DNA of 64,000 nt from Paenibacillus sp. LS1 (GTDB lineage Bacteria > Bacillota > Bacilli > Paenibacillales > Paenibacillaceae). Numbering within the stretch: position 1 is the stretch's first letter; every line of letters begins with the position of its first letter. The position numbers and the translations under genes are program-made. The DNA is taken from assembly GCF_026013365.1 (NCBI RefSeq), contig NZ_JAPDOE010000001.1:992001-1056000 (forward strand), read 5' to 3'. Positions 7,746 through 16,961 of the stretch are shown here, in pieces. The notes under the pieces are model-generated. The model was given only the letters and a program-made list of their open reading frames with translations. It was not told the DNA's origin and did no database searches.

Positions 7746-10700
7746 CTAATACAGTTGTTCCATCAGTCTGGCGACTGCAACAGCACCCTGTGCACGGTTC
7801 GCTGTTTCTTTCGGAGCAAACGTGCCATCAGGCATGCCATTTAGCAGTCCAAGTTGTTGCATCGAGGCTACAGCCTCTTTAGCATATCCCGCGATCTCGG
7901 GGTTGTCTACAAACACCGTATTTCCTTGTGCAGCATTGTTCGCATCCTGATCACGTTGCAGAACCTGCAGCGCTCGATTCAGCATAACAGCCATATCTTC
8001 TCGTGAAATAAGTTCATTGGCTCCAAAGCTTCCATCCGCCCGGCCTTGAACAATGTTCATTTCAATTCCAAGTCGTACTGAATCGGCATACCACTGCCCT
8101 TCCTTCACATCCGTTGGGATCGAAATAGATGGATCGGGCTGGCGTGCATCACCAATACCTTTAATAATCATTTGCAAAAATTGTGCTCTGGTCAGTTCAC
8201 CCTGTGGGGCAAAACGGGTTGCACTCATCCCCGTAATAATTCCCTTACCGTAGAGGTTCTGCACCTCTTGGATCGCCCAATTGTGATTTTGCAGATCATG
8301 TAATGGCACTTCAACTTCCGCAATGACATAACTGCCGGATTCAAGAGGTTTAAACGCCATCGTTTTTGTATTGTCATCGTACTTGGAATACGTAACAGGT
8401 TTCATTTCCCCATTTGGAGATATGGAATGCACGACCATAACGACATCATTTTTTGTAGGTTGCTCCATATTGGATAGAACAACTTCAACCGCTCTGTTTG
8501 TCCATTGCAATGGCTTATTGTTCATTAACAAATTCACATCAACAATCTCATGGTTACCGATCGCTGCTTTTTGAGATGTGGACAGTGTATCTGTCGATCC
8601 TGTTGCCACTACGATGTCGAACGTTCCAGCAGTCTCCGCAATGGTTAGTGGCAGTGATGTTAGAGGAACACGAACGGTAGTCGGTCCTACGACTACATCC
8701 AAAGATTTTACTTCCTCTGAACGAATCCATGCTGCCAGTTGACTTGCAGCCAACTGGAATGTGACTGTCTTGGCTGTGTCAGGCACATCTGCAATCAGCT
8801 TCAACGTACGATTTCCTGCCTCCATGGATTTCAGTGCCTGATTTAATTGAGATGCATCTGGACGAATCGAATACTTGTCATCCCCAGTTGCTGTTCCTTT
8901 TACCGTGATTGAACCCTTCGCTGGTGCAGAACCCGAATCAACAGGCGGGGTTACAGCCGGATTCCCGGGCGTTGGAGCTGTTCCCGGGCTGGAAGGTTGT
9001 GATGGTTCACTTGGTTGGGACGGCTGCCCAGGGCCAGGTGTTACATCTTGACGTACAAGCTTACTCACAGCATCTTGCAACGCACGATCCGCCTCACTTA
9101 CATCTTGCGTTGAAGATTCAACATCCAGAATGAATGCCTTCGCTTCAGAGAGCGCCTTACTGAATACATTCCAGCTTGCAGTCGTGTATTCGGTTTGCTT
9201 TAATTTCTCAGCGGCATCTACAGTAGCTTGCAGTGCAGATTTGTCCGCCGGGAACGTACCGTATGCTTCAAAATCCATAAACCCTACCCATTCTGGACCT
9301 TCTGTAATCGTTACAAGAATATAACGCGCTTCTGTATTGTTCGAGAACACGTGTCTTGGCGCTGTTGAAACGACAACGTCGCTCGTGGTATCGACCACTT
9401 TCACAAAATTTTTGTTATCATTAGACACTTCAATCGTATATTTGATTCCGCCACTCCACATCGACATTTCGATCTTGCGCAGGTTTGCGACTTGTCCCAA
9501 ATCCACTTGCCACCAGCTACCTTTACTCTGGTCTGTTCCCCATGAACTATTGGGATTGCTGTCAATTGCACCTTCTGGGGAGTTGGGTTGATTGTCCCCT
9601 GTACCTGCACTTGTTGAAGCCGTCGCCGTCTTACCTGTAGTTAATGCTTGCAACTGAACGAGACTCTGATTCGCTTGTTGCAGTACTTCATGCGCTTGAT
9701 TTACCTCAGCTTGTACTGCATTTTGATTATCTCTCACTGTGATAGCATGCTCTAATGCATCCATTAGTGTTTGCCAGCTACGATGAGTATATGAAGATTC
9801 ATTTTGCTGTTGCGTCTCACCAATAAGCAGAGCCAATTTTGTTTTATCTACATCGGATAATCCGTTTATCGCATCCTGCAACCGTTTCTCTGCAGCATTC
9901 ACTTCAGTCTGGGTTGCTCTAGGATCTGTCATAACCTTATCTGCATTAGCAAGAGCCTTGGCAAAAATATCCCAAGTTAAGGCTGACCAATCCGACTCCT
10001 TGTAAGTCTGAGCATCAGTCAGCTTAGATTGGAGGGAATCCCTCTTCGCAGGAATCACGTTCATTTGCAACATAACTTGTTCAAGCGCAGCTGTTGCATA
10101 ATTGGTGTCCGATTGCGTCACTCCAGTTGATGTATACGCTTGGTTGTACACATCCTGTGCTGCCTTAATCGCAGGAGCAAGTGAGTTCCAGCTCGTTTCT
10201 TCAAAATCCGGAGCTACCAAACCTTCGGCACGTGTAATTGCAGCCGCTAAATGCTGACGATCCGCAGGTACATTTTCTAGCCCCCGCTTGTAAACATCCA
10301 GTGATGGCAAGGCACGTCCTTCGTAGGAGTATCCACCATTCCCAGGAAATTCATCATAATCGAACATCGCATGATTCTCCCAAGCATCGCCTTCGGAAGC
10401 AATCCAGCCCACATTCGCCGCTATCCATGCAGGCTCCCAATAGAAGAACCCGGCTCCACGGTTCGCAGGTACGTCAGCAATCATATCCATTATGCCAGCG
10501 ATTGCATCATATTGACCTTGAACTGTTGCAGGGAATGTTGCTCCCCCAACATGTAGCGCTTCATCCGATCCAATGATATTGCCATGAGCATCCCCATTTT
10601 TATAGGAAAATGGATAGGAAGTCTCGGCAATAATCACGTCTTTTTCGAACTTTTCAGATACTTCATTCATCGTCTTTTGCACATCAGCAAATGTCCCATG

Positions 10701-12113
10701 CCAGAACGGATAATAGGAAAGTCCGATGATATCATAATCAAGCCCACGACTCTCTAGTTCACTAAAGTAATCCTTAAACATTTGTGCTTTACCACCCTCA
10801 GCCAGATGGATCATAATCTGAACATGCTGGTCCTCTTCTTGGAGGGCACGCACAGCATCAACACCTCGTTTTAACAATTCATAATTTTCCTGAGGGTTTA
10901 TCCTGCTGTTGAATCCATTCAACACACCACTATTAATTTCGTTACCGATCTGTACCATATCAGGCATAGCGTTCGCAGCTTTCATCTCACTTACAACTTC
11001 ATACGTATAATCATATACAGCTTGTTTCAACTGATCGAAAGTATAACTCTCCCAAGCTTTAGGACGAAGTTGCTGTCCCGGATGAGCCCACTCGTCAGAA
11101 TAATGGAAATCAAGCAGCACTTTCATTCCTTTTGCTTTCACCCGTGCGGCTAGCTCAATTACATCTTCCTTATCGTTGTATCCCCCTGATTTCTGTGGAT
11201 CATTCCACAGACGAAGACGCACATAATTGACACCGCGATCCTTGAGGATATCAAGCAAGTCCCTTTCTGTACCATTAGTATCCAGATACTTTCCTCCATT
11301 ATCCTCAATGGCGGTTAACGTGGAAATATCTACTCCTCTAACATAATCCGTCCGGTATCCTCCAACGGTTACAGTGGCCTTCGGTTGAACAGGGGCTCCA
11401 TATACTGCACCTGTCACGGTAAAAGTATCAGAAGATGCATACTTCAAAGGGTCGATACTATCCCATTCTACTGGAACCGAACCCGACTTTCCGTTTAGAT
11501 ACTGTGCTGTCACTTTTGTCGGCAGAACAGGAGCAACCCCAGCCATTGTTTTGACCTGAACGGCATTGTATCCAGTAATGTTTGCCGGATCAGTAGCTTC
11601 CTCTTCCCCCCAGACCTTAACCTCGGATATCCCGGGCCACCAATTTGTTCCCGCATAGTATGGAATCGTGACTTTGACATACTGGACAGGTGTACTGATC
11701 TGGAATTCTTCACTGGCAACACTCTGTTTGATTTCGTTAGTCGTTTTGTCCACTGAAGTTGACCAGTTACTTCCATCAACAGATACTTCAATCAAATATT
11801 TTACAACTTGGTCTTTGTCCTTCCAGGTTAATTCTGCTCCAGAAAGATCATATGGCGCACCTAGGTCTATGGTCAACCAATGAGGATTGCTCTCAGAAGA
11901 AGGTGAGCTCGCACTCCAATGAGTATTTACATCACCATCTACCGCCTTTTCTTTTTGCCCCCCATACAATAGATCTTCCTCACTTACCGTAACCGCCTTA
12001 TTAAGTGCTACGTTCACTTTCGCATCTTCTGCAGCAGCTGGACGAATCATCAACCCCAGATCACAGAATAGCATCAGTAATACCAGACACCCGCTTATGT
12101 ACCTTTTGTTCAC
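7746..12113 (-). CDS. Secreted SLH-anchored GH53 endo-beta-1,4-galactanase, multidomain
   Basis: A 1455-residue surface enzyme expected to cut beta-1,4-galactan side chains of pectin. Order: signal peptide (about 1-28, ending AAAE), discoidin/F5-8 type C domain (about 31-171), bacterial Ig-like domain (about 180-252), GH53 catalytic domain (about 255-630; acid/base E392 in QIGNEINSG and nucleophile E497 in VIIAETSYPF), FIVAR-type helical repeats, a second discoidin domain (about 845-975), another FIVAR, a P/S/T linker, and three SLH domains at the C-terminus that bind cell-wall polysaccharide. The longest frame starts at a TTG at 12155, but GTG at 12113 has AAGGGGGAGA right before it, so I start there (VNKRYISG...). 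A cre-like palindrome lies 66 bp upstream. Confidence 0.9.
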   Translation of the reverse strand: MNKRYISGCLVLLMLFCDLGLMIRPAAAEDAKVNVALNKAVTVSEEDLLYGGQKEKAVDGDVNTHWSASSPSSESNPHWLTIDLGAPYDLSGAELTWKDKDQVVKYLIEVSVDGSNWSTSVDKTTNEIKQSVASEEFQISTPVQYVKVTIPYYAGTNWWPGISEVKVWGEEEATDPANITGYNAVQVKTMAGVAPVLPTKVTAQYLNGKSGSVPVEWDSIDPLKYASSDTFTVTGAVYGAPVQPKATVTVGGYRTDYVRGVDISTLTAIEDNGGKYLDTNGTERDLLDILKDRGVNYVRLRLWNDPQKSGGYNDKEDVIELAARVKAKGMKVLLDFHYSDEWAHPGQQLRPKAWESYTFDQLKQAVYDYTYEVVSEMKAANAMPDMVQIGNEINSGVLNGFNSRINPQENYELLKRGVDAVRALQEEDQHVQIMIHLAEGGKAQMFKDYFSELESRGLDYDIIGLSYYPFWHGTFADVQKTMNEVSEKFEKDVIIAETSYPFSYKNGDAHGNIIGSDEALHVGGATFPATVQGQYDAIAGIMDMIADVPANRGAGFFYWEPAWIAANVGWIASEGDAWENHAMFDYDEFPGNGGYSYEGRALPSLDVYKRGLENVPADRQHLAAAITRAEGLVAPDFEETSWNSLAPAIKAAQDVYNQAYTSTGVTQSDTNYATAALEQVMLQMNVIPAKRDSLQSKLTDAQTYKESDWSALTWDIFAKALANADKVMTDPRATQTEVNAAEKRLQDAINGLSDVDKTKLALLIGETQQQNESSYTHRSWQTLMDALEHAITVRDNQNAVQAEVNQAHEVLQQANQSLVQLQALTTGKTATASTSAGTGDNQPNSPEGAIDSNPNSSWGTDQSKGSWWQVDLGQVANLRKIEMSMWSGGIKYTIEVSNDNKNFVKVVDTTSDVVVSTAPRHVFSNNTEARYILVTITEGPEWVGFMDFEAYGTFPADKSALQATVDAAEKLKQTEYTTASWNVFSKALSEAKAFILDVESSTQDVSEADRALQDAVSKLVRQDVTPGPGQPSQPSEPSQPSSPGTAPTPGNPAVTPPVDSGSAPAKGSITVKGTATGDDKYSIRPDASQLNQALKSMEAGNRTLKLIADVPDTAKTVTFQLAASQLAAWIRSEEVKSLDVVVGPTTVRVPLTSLPLTIAETAGTFDIVVATGSTDTLSTSQKAAIGNHEIVDVNLLMNNKPLQWTNRAVEVVLSNMEQPTKNDVVMVVHSISPNGEMKPVTYSKYDDNTKTMAFKPLESGSYVIAEVEVPLHDLQNHNWAIQEVQNLYGKGIITGMSATRFAPQGELTRAQFLQMIIKGIGDARQPDPSISIPTDVKEGQWYADSVRLGIEMNIVQGRADGSFGANELISREDMAVMLNRALQVLQRDQDANNAAQGNTVFVDNPEIAGYAKEAVASMQQLGLLNGMPDGTFAPKETANRAQGAVAVARLMEQLY

Positions 12114-12178
12114 TCTTGATCTCCCCCTTTTTGTGTTTGATTGTGCATGGATCAATGAATGTTATGAATCTCCCTCAT

Positions 12179-12192
12179 TGTAAGCGCTTAAT
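12179..12192 (-). promoter_or_regulatory. cre-like catabolite-repression site
   Basis: TAAGCGCTTA (12181-12190) is a perfect 10-bp palindrome inside TGTAAGCGCTTAAT, matching the CcpA cre core but not its right outer edge. Its place in the galactanase promoter region suits carbon catabolite repression. Confidence 0.5.
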
Positions 12193-12305
12193 AGCTATAG
12201 GCGACACGGCATTATCCAAAGGAAACAGCAGTTATTTTAACAATATGATCCTGTAAAAGTTACATTTGAGCTATATCCATCACACTATTTTGCAAGGAGA
12301 AAGCA

Positions 12306-12350
12306 AAAAAATCTGTCCGTCCACCCTAAGGCAGAACAGAACAGATTTTT
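12306..12350 (-). terminator. Terminator after the YceI gene
   Basis: AAAAATCTGT and ACAGATTTTT form the closing stem, with inner GGACGG pairing imperfectly, followed on the minus strand by a run of Ts. Confidence 0.75.
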
Positions 12351-12372
12351 AGGTATATGATCATTGTTACAC

Positions 12373-13089
12373 TTATTTGGAAAGTTTCAATTCAAGTTGT
12401 ACTTGGATATCATTTTCAGTCGAGAGCACCACGGAGTGAGGATTTTCCATTCCGAAATCTTCGAACGTTACCATGGATGTTGCCGACAACAACACTTCGT
12501 TATTCTCATAGGCGGCTTTTGCATCAAAAGTCACTTCTTTTTCGATACCTTTAACCGTAATGGTACCATTCATTTTGATACCAACCGTTTGACCGACAGG
12601 CCATTCTGCAGGTACACCTTCAAATGAAGTCGCTGTAAATGTTGCTTGTGGATACGTAGCAATATCGAAGAAATCGGCTTGCTTCACGTGACCGTCCCGT
12701 TGTCCATTTCCGGAATCAATCCCGTCCATCTCGATCTGTCCTTCTGCTTTCATCTGAGCAGCATCGTCTACATTAATTGTCCAATTGCCTGTTACCTGCT
12801 CGTCCACAAAGTTAACGGTCTCCTGTGAAGTGGTTACTGAGAAGTATACTTTAGACCCTTCACTGATGCTCCAGTCTCCATTCAACTGCTCTGCTGCCGC
12901 TGTTTCATTAGCAACAACCGCTCCTGTGCTATCAACTGCTGTTGTGGAAGTCGCTGTGCTTGCAGGCAGTACCTGTTCGATCTCAACGTTGTTCCCCAAG
13001 TAACTATTAGTGAGATAGTAACCACCGCCACCGATTACAGCAACCGCCGCCACACCTGTAATAAGCCATGCTTTTGCTTTCTTGTTCAT
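12373..13089 (-). CDS. Membrane-anchored YceI-family protein
   Basis: A 238-residue protein with an N-terminal membrane anchor (residues 8-30, WLITGVAAVAVIGGGGYYL), a low-complexity A/T/S linker to about residue 68, and a YceI lipocalin-like beta-barrel domain to the end (NGDWSISEGSKVYFSV, VTGNWTINVDDAA, HVKQADFFDIATYPQATF, VKGIEKEVTFD). YceI domains bind isoprenoid or amphiphilic molecules; the ligand here is unknown. It is divergent from a two-component system 192 bp away, which makes it a likely regulatory target. It has its own terminator, so it is monocistronic. Confidence 0.9.
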   Translation of the reverse strand: MNKKAKAWLITGVAAVAVIGGGGYYLTNSYLGNNVEIEQVLPASTATSTTAVDSTGAVVANETAAAEQLNGDWSISEGSKVYFSVTTSQETVNFVDEQVTGNWTINVDDAAQMKAEGQIEMDGIDSGNGQRDGHVKQADFFDIATYPQATFTATSFEGVPAEWPVGQTVGIKMNGTITVKGIEKEVTFDAKAAYENNEVLLSATSMVTFEDFGMENPHSVVLSTENDIQVQLELKLSK

Positions 13090-13215
13090 CTGTATGTTTC
13101 CTCCAGTATATTATTGTTTAGGTTGCTTGTTGATATGGATATTACCAGTCGAATGTGTCAGGAAGAAGTCAAGAAAAGACAAGTTCCGCATTTTTTTGTA
13201 ATCCGTAATACAGGA

Positions 13216-13244
13216 TTGGCTTTATGCTCTTGCTCATGTAAAAT
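13216..13244 (+). promoter_or_regulatory. Promoter of the two-component system
   Basis: TTGGCT at 13216-13221, a 17-base spacer and TAAAAT at 13239-13244, 37 bp before the TTG start; reads like a housekeeping sigma-A promoter. Confidence 0.55.
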
Positions 13245-13281
13245 CAGTACAAGCTTATGAAATGAAAGGAGACAGTTTTTC

Positions 13282-13968
13282 TTGAAATCCATACTCATCG
13301 TCGAAGATGAGCAAGCTATTGCACGCGTACTGGCTGCTTATCTGAGAAAAGCAGAATTTGAAGTTCATCATGCAGCAGATGGACCGACTGCACTTACCCT
13401 TTTTGATTCCGTAACGCCTTCCCTTGTATTACTCGATGTAATGCTGCCAGGAATGGACGGTTGGGATCTACTGCGGATTATTCGTGAAAAAAGTGCTTGT
13501 CCCGTGATCATGCTAACCGCACTGGATGACATTTCAGACCGTCTCAACGGCTTGAATGCCGGTGCTGACGATTATATGAGCAAACCTTTTGTACCGGAAG
13601 AAGTGGTCGCGAGAGTTAATGCTGTGCTGCGTCGTAATCCACATTGGACCTCAGGTGGTGAAGAGAAGCGTTCCTTTGGTAATCTCGTCATTGATCTTGC
13701 TGCCAAGCAGGTGCTGCTGAACGGTGCAGAGGTTGCACTCACACCTCGTGACCTGTCGTTACTGCTATTCCTGTCCGATTATCCCAATCGTACATTTACC
13801 AGGGATCATCTTATTGAACAGGTATGGGGAATGGATTATGACGGCAGTGACCGTGCTGTGGATCTATCGATTAAACGACTACGTCAAGCACTCTCCCACT
13901 GGTTGCCCGAAACAGGAGAAATTCGGACGTTGCGAGGAATGGGGTATCAATTTTGGATCGCCAACTGA
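13282..13968 (+). CDS. OmpR-family response regulator
   Basis: A 228-residue regulator: receiver domain with acidic pocket E8-D9, phospho-acceptor Asp52 (LVLLDVMLPGMDG) and K in MSKPF, then a winged-helix DNA-binding domain (RDHLIEQVWG, DLSIKRLRQAL, RGMGYQF). The start codon is TTG, supported by AAAGGAGA 10 bases upstream; no ATG is available nearby. It overlaps the kinase gene by 16 bp. The pair stands alone, divergent from the YceI gene, so an envelope-stress role is a reasonable guess only. Confidence 0.92.
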   Translation: MKSILIVEDEQAIARVLAAYLRKAEFEVHHAADGPTALTLFDSVTPSLVLLDVMLPGMDGWDLLRIIREKSACPVIMLTALDDISDRLNGLNAGADDYMSKPFVPEEVVARVNAVLRRNPHWTSGGEEKRSFGNLVIDLAAKQVLLNGAEVALTPRDLSLLLFLSDYPNRTFTRDHLIEQVWGMDYDGSDRAVDLSIKRLRQALSHWLPETGEIRTLRGMGYQFWIAN

Positions 13969-15419
13969 AACAGAAGAAACCCAAACGACCGATATCCATT
14001 CTGTCACACTGGACACTACGATATTTTCTAATTTTATGTATTGGTTTCACCATCATTGTGGCAGGGGCGCTCTACTGGATTCGAACAACCTCTATTGAAA
14101 AAAGCCTCAAAACCGCAGAGCTGCTTGGTCTGGAGATTGCAGATCGAGTGACCAGTGAAAATAATGTGCTTCGGGTTCCACCCGATCTGGACAGAATGGT
14201 AACCAAGCGAGAGAAGCTATTCAATACAGATCATTATTTTTGTGTCATGATCTTGGATAACAACAATCAATTAATCTTTTCCCAGCCTAAAATGGAGCAA
14301 AAAGATGTGCATTATCGACTGTCAGACGACTATCGTGAACCTCGTAATAACAAATATGCAGGTGTAACGGTCAACATATCCGAAGGTGATCAAACCATGG
14401 GTAAAGTGTGGGTCATGCAGTCGAAACAATCCATTACATTTGGTCCAGAGACCATATGGCTCGTTGCTCTAATCCTCGGAGGACTAATCCTCTGCGGATG
14501 GTTTACGATCTATCTCCTGTCCAGTAAGTTATCCAGACCTATTCGTCAGGTTGCCTATGCCGCTGAGCAGATTCGAGGTGGTAATTATGATGTGAGTCTT
14601 GATTTGAATACACGAGAGCGTGAGATCAACGAACTTGTCAGTTCATTCCGTGATATGGCCACTCGTTTGCAACAACTCGAAGAATGGCGAACAATTTCGC
14701 TGGCAGGGGTAAGCCATGAACTCAAGACACCGGTAACTTCCATCAAGGGGCTCGTTATGGCAGTACGTGACGATGTCGTGAGTCCACAGGAAGGGAAAGA
14801 ATTTTTGGATATCGCTTTGAAGGAATCTGAACGTATGGAGCGAATGGTCGCAGATCTGCTTGACTATAACGCAATGGCTGCAGGAAGTGTTGCTGTTCGC
14901 AAGGAACGAACGGATCTGAAGCTATTGGTCGGTGAGATCATCTATCAGTGGAAGATTGCGTACGAGGATAAAATGCCGGAGGTTCAGTTGCACTCCCCTC
15001 CAGTTACGTTCTTTACGATGGGAGATGCTCTCCGCATTCAGCAGATCATTGTCAATTTGCTTAATAATGCACTTCATGCCACAGCTCCTGAACAAAAGGC
15101 TGTCTTCGATATTTATCTACGCGCAGAAGAACAGATGCTGTACGTTGACGTCAAGGACAACGGCACAGGCATCCCGGCAGAAGATCAACCCAAAATCTTT
15201 GAACGGTTCTATCGTGGAGAACTCAAGAAACGCCGTAACCGTGGTCTGGGCCTAGGATTAACATATAGTCGCTTACTCGCACAGGAACAGGGTGGTGAAC
15301 TGACACTTGTCTCCAGCAGCCCGGAAGGAAGCATGTTCAGATTAAGCCTGCCACGCTGGACTGCAACGCAAGAAGCCATCACTACAGAAAAGGCATACGG
15401 AGCAGCCGTTAAAGTATAA
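13953..15419 (+). CDS. HAMP-domain sensor histidine kinase
   Basis: A 488-residue membrane kinase: TM1 at about 23-43, an extracytoplasmic sensing region of about 120 residues, TM2 at about 168-189, HAMP linker (SKLSRPIRQVAYAAEQIRGG), dimerisation helix with His255 (SHELKTPVTSIKG), N box (IVNLLNNALHAT), DNGTGIP and GLGLGLTYS ATP-lid motifs. The start is a TTG at 13953 overlapping the regulator gene by 16 bp, with GAGGAATGGGG upstream, indicating translational coupling. It is partner of the preceding regulator. The signal is unknown. A strong hairpin terminator follows. Confidence 0.92.
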   Translation: MDRQLKQKKPKRPISILSHWTLRYFLILCIGFTIIVAGALYWIRTTSIEKSLKTAELLGLEIADRVTSENNVLRVPPDLDRMVTKREKLFNTDHYFCVMILDNNNQLIFSQPKMEQKDVHYRLSDDYREPRNNKYAGVTVNISEGDQTMGKVWVMQSKQSITFGPETIWLVALILGGLILCGWFTIYLLSSKLSRPIRQVAYAAEQIRGGNYDVSLDLNTREREINELVSSFRDMATRLQQLEEWRTISLAGVSHELKTPVTSIKGLVMAVRDDVVSPQEGKEFLDIALKESERMERMVADLLDYNAMAAGSVAVRKERTDLKLLVGEIIYQWKIAYEDKMPEVQLHSPPVTFFTMGDALRIQQIIVNLLNNALHATAPEQKAVFDIYLRAEEQMLYVDVKDNGTGIPAEDQPKIFERFYRGELKKRRNRGLGLGLTYSRLLAQEQGGELTLVSSSPEGSMFRLSLPRWTATQEAITTEKAYGAAVKV

Positions 15420-15441
15420 CGCACCACGCTAACATGCCAAT

Positions 15442-15473
15442 TAGCCCAGGACTCCATTCAGGAGACTGGGCTA
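15442..15473 (+). terminator. Terminator after the two-component system
   Basis: TAGCCCAG...CTGGGCTA outer stem with CTCC/GGAG inside, followed by TTTCGTTGTT; usable on both strands and lies 12 bp before the end of the convergent AAA ATPase gene. Confidence 0.8.
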
Positions 15474-15484
15474 TTTCGTTGTTG

Positions 15485-16297
15485 TTAGTACTCTAATACA
15501 CGTGGCCTGTATTCCTCGTAAGCATCCGAGACCAATTCCTTATGAAGTGCACTGCTGGCAATGATCGCTTTCCGCTTTGCTTTCAGAACAATCTGCTCTA
15601 CATCTGCATAACTGCATCCTGCCAAGCGTTCACATATGTAATCCTCCAACCTGCTCTCCTGTTCAAATGCCCCCACCAACTTGCTGATATACAATCTGCG
15701 ACTTGCATCATCAGGCATACCATAGGTCATCTTGGTATCAAAACGCCGCCATATGGCGTGATCCAGTTGGGTTTCCAGATTCGTCGCAGCCACGAGAATA
15801 CTGTCCCCATCGAATTCGTCCAGACATTGCAACAACGTATTGACGACACGTGCCATCTCTTTCACTTCATCATTACTCTCACGCGTACGCCCTATGGCAT
15901 CAAATTCATCCAGAAATAACACACAGGGATTCATTCGTGCATATTCGAATAACTTCCGTACGTTACTCCCTGTCTCCCCAAGATGGCTATGAATGATCGC
16001 ATCTAATCTCACGAGAACCAAAGGTAGATCCAGGCGCTCCGCCAGATGTGATGCCGTTAATGTTTTTCCCGTGCCCGGAGGTCCGAACATGACCATTTTG
16101 TTGGGGATCGATACATCATGCTCTCTGAATTTCTCTTTCATGCCCAGAATGGTGATAAACTCATTAATAATCCGTTCATTTTCAGCCGAAAATACAATAT
16201 GCTGGGCTTTACGTCTGCACTCTTTCGGTGTGTAAAAAGCAGCCATATCGATTCCTTTCGCGCGGGGAATCCGATTCATATGATTTATTTTGCTCAT
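15485..16297 (-). CDS. AAA+ family ATPase
   Basis: A 270-residue single-domain AAA ATPase, close in style to the 26S/SpoVK/FtsH type of AAA module but without protease or membrane parts. Visible: Walker A GPPGTGKT (72-79), Walker B VLFLDEFD (126-133), sensor-1 VAATN, arginine-finger candidate WRRFD, and a small C-terminal helical lid. The N-terminal 60 residues may serve as substrate adaptor. AAGGAG precedes the ATG by 10 bases. It is transcribed alone. The target of the remodelling or unfolding activity is unknown. Confidence 0.85.
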   Translation of the reverse strand: MSKINHMNRIPRAKGIDMAAFYTPKECRRKAQHIVFSAENERIINEFITILGMKEKFREHDVSIPNKMVMFGPPGTGKTLTASHLAERLDLPLVLVRLDAIIHSHLGETGSNVRKLFEYARMNPCVLFLDEFDAIGRTRESNDEVKEMARVVNTLLQCLDEFDGDSILVAATNLETQLDHAIWRRFDTKMTYGMPDDASRRLYISKLVGAFEQESRLEDYICERLAGCSYADVEQIVLKAKRKAIIASSALHKELVSDAYEEYRPRVLEY

Positions 16298-16353
16298 GTA
16301 TACACATGCTCCTTCATTTACGCTTTCGGTTTAATCGTAATTATTACTATTAA

Positions 16354-16381
16354 ATAATAACATACTGCTGCCTTTTTGCAA
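16354..16381 (-). promoter_or_regulatory. Promoter of the AAA ATPase gene
   Basis: On the minus strand TTGCAA (16381-16376), a 16-base spacer and TATTAT (16359-16354), about 57 bp before the ATG. Confidence 0.5.
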
Positions 16382-16429
16382 AGATAACCACAGCGCGTCC
16401 ACTATTTTGCCACAGAAGGTGGCATTTGG

Positions 16430-16458
16430 TTGCAAGCATCAAAAAAATTTGCTATTCT
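16430..16458 (+). promoter_or_regulatory. Promoter of the DUF1540 gene
   Basis: TTGCAA (16430-16435), 17-base spacer, TATTCT (16453-16458). It is back to back with the AAA ATPase promoter. Confidence 0.6.
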
Positions 16459-16603
16459 AAGTATGCATCGTTGTGTATAACGCAAAAAAGCCCTCTAAAT
16501 TTCATGAGAGCAACAAATTTTTCCAGATTCGCAAGCGGCAACTTGCTATATCCGGATTCTTTATACCAACGAATGTAATCCAATTAAAGTGAGGTTAACA
16601 ATC
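16459..16603 (+). other. Long 5' leader of the DUF1540 gene
   Basis: Roughly 140 bases separate the predicted transcription start from the ATG, which is long for a 51-residue protein. A short hairpin is visible (GCAAG at 16531-16535 with CTTGC at 16542-16546, loop CGGCAA). No recognised riboswitch consensus is apparent to me. The rest of the gap from the AAA ATPase start holds the two divergent promoters. Confidence 0.35.
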
Positions 16604-16759
16604 ATGGCAAAAGACGTATTGTGTGAAGTTAATTCCTGTCGTCACTGGGCTCAAGAAAACAAATGTAGCGCTTCTTCGATCTACATCGTGAGCCACACTT
16701 CCAAAGATGGAGTTCGTCAGTCTGCTGAAACAGACTGCAAAACTTTTGAAGTGAAATAA
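16604..16759 (+). CDS. DUF1540 small cysteine-rich protein
   Basis: A 51-residue protein, beginning MAKDVLCEVNSCRHW, with cysteines at 7, 12, 21 and 45 in the pattern CxVxxCxxW...CxAxxIxV...DCxTFE, which is the DUF1540 signature. The four cysteines probably bind a metal such as zinc. GTGAGGT lies about 9 bases before the ATG, and a terminator follows. Function of the family is unknown. Confidence 0.85.
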   Translation: MAKDVLCEVNSCRHWAQENKCSASSIYIVSHTSKDGVRQSAETDCKTFEVK

Positions 16760-16780
16760 GAAATTGCATATGATCCACTT

Positions 16781-16807
16781 AAAGGAGCCCTTACCGGTTC
16801 CTTTTTT
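16781..16807 (+). terminator. Terminator after the DUF1540 gene
   Basis: AAAGGAGCC paired with GGTTCCTTT (one G-U pair) around a short loop, followed by TTTTTCTTT. Confidence 0.8.
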
Positions 16808-16828
16808 CTTTGTCTATTGTAACAAGAA

Positions 16829-16843
16829 TGATAATTATTATCA
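16829..16843 (+). promoter_or_regulatory. Perfect Fur box before the HpaB-like gene
   Basis: TGATAATTATTATCA is an exact 7-1-7 Fur palindrome. It sits 119 bp upstream of the monooxygenase ATG and after the DUF1540 terminator, so the monooxygenase gene is its only obvious target. Confidence 0.85.
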
Positions 16844-16961
16844 AGCCCCAATCTGCAAAAATCCTGCTCACCTCTTTAATGCACATTGGACAGATTGCCT
16901 ACGTACACTACGTAAGAAGTCAGTCTGCCTATGAACGATTAGAACCAAGAGGTGAATAACA

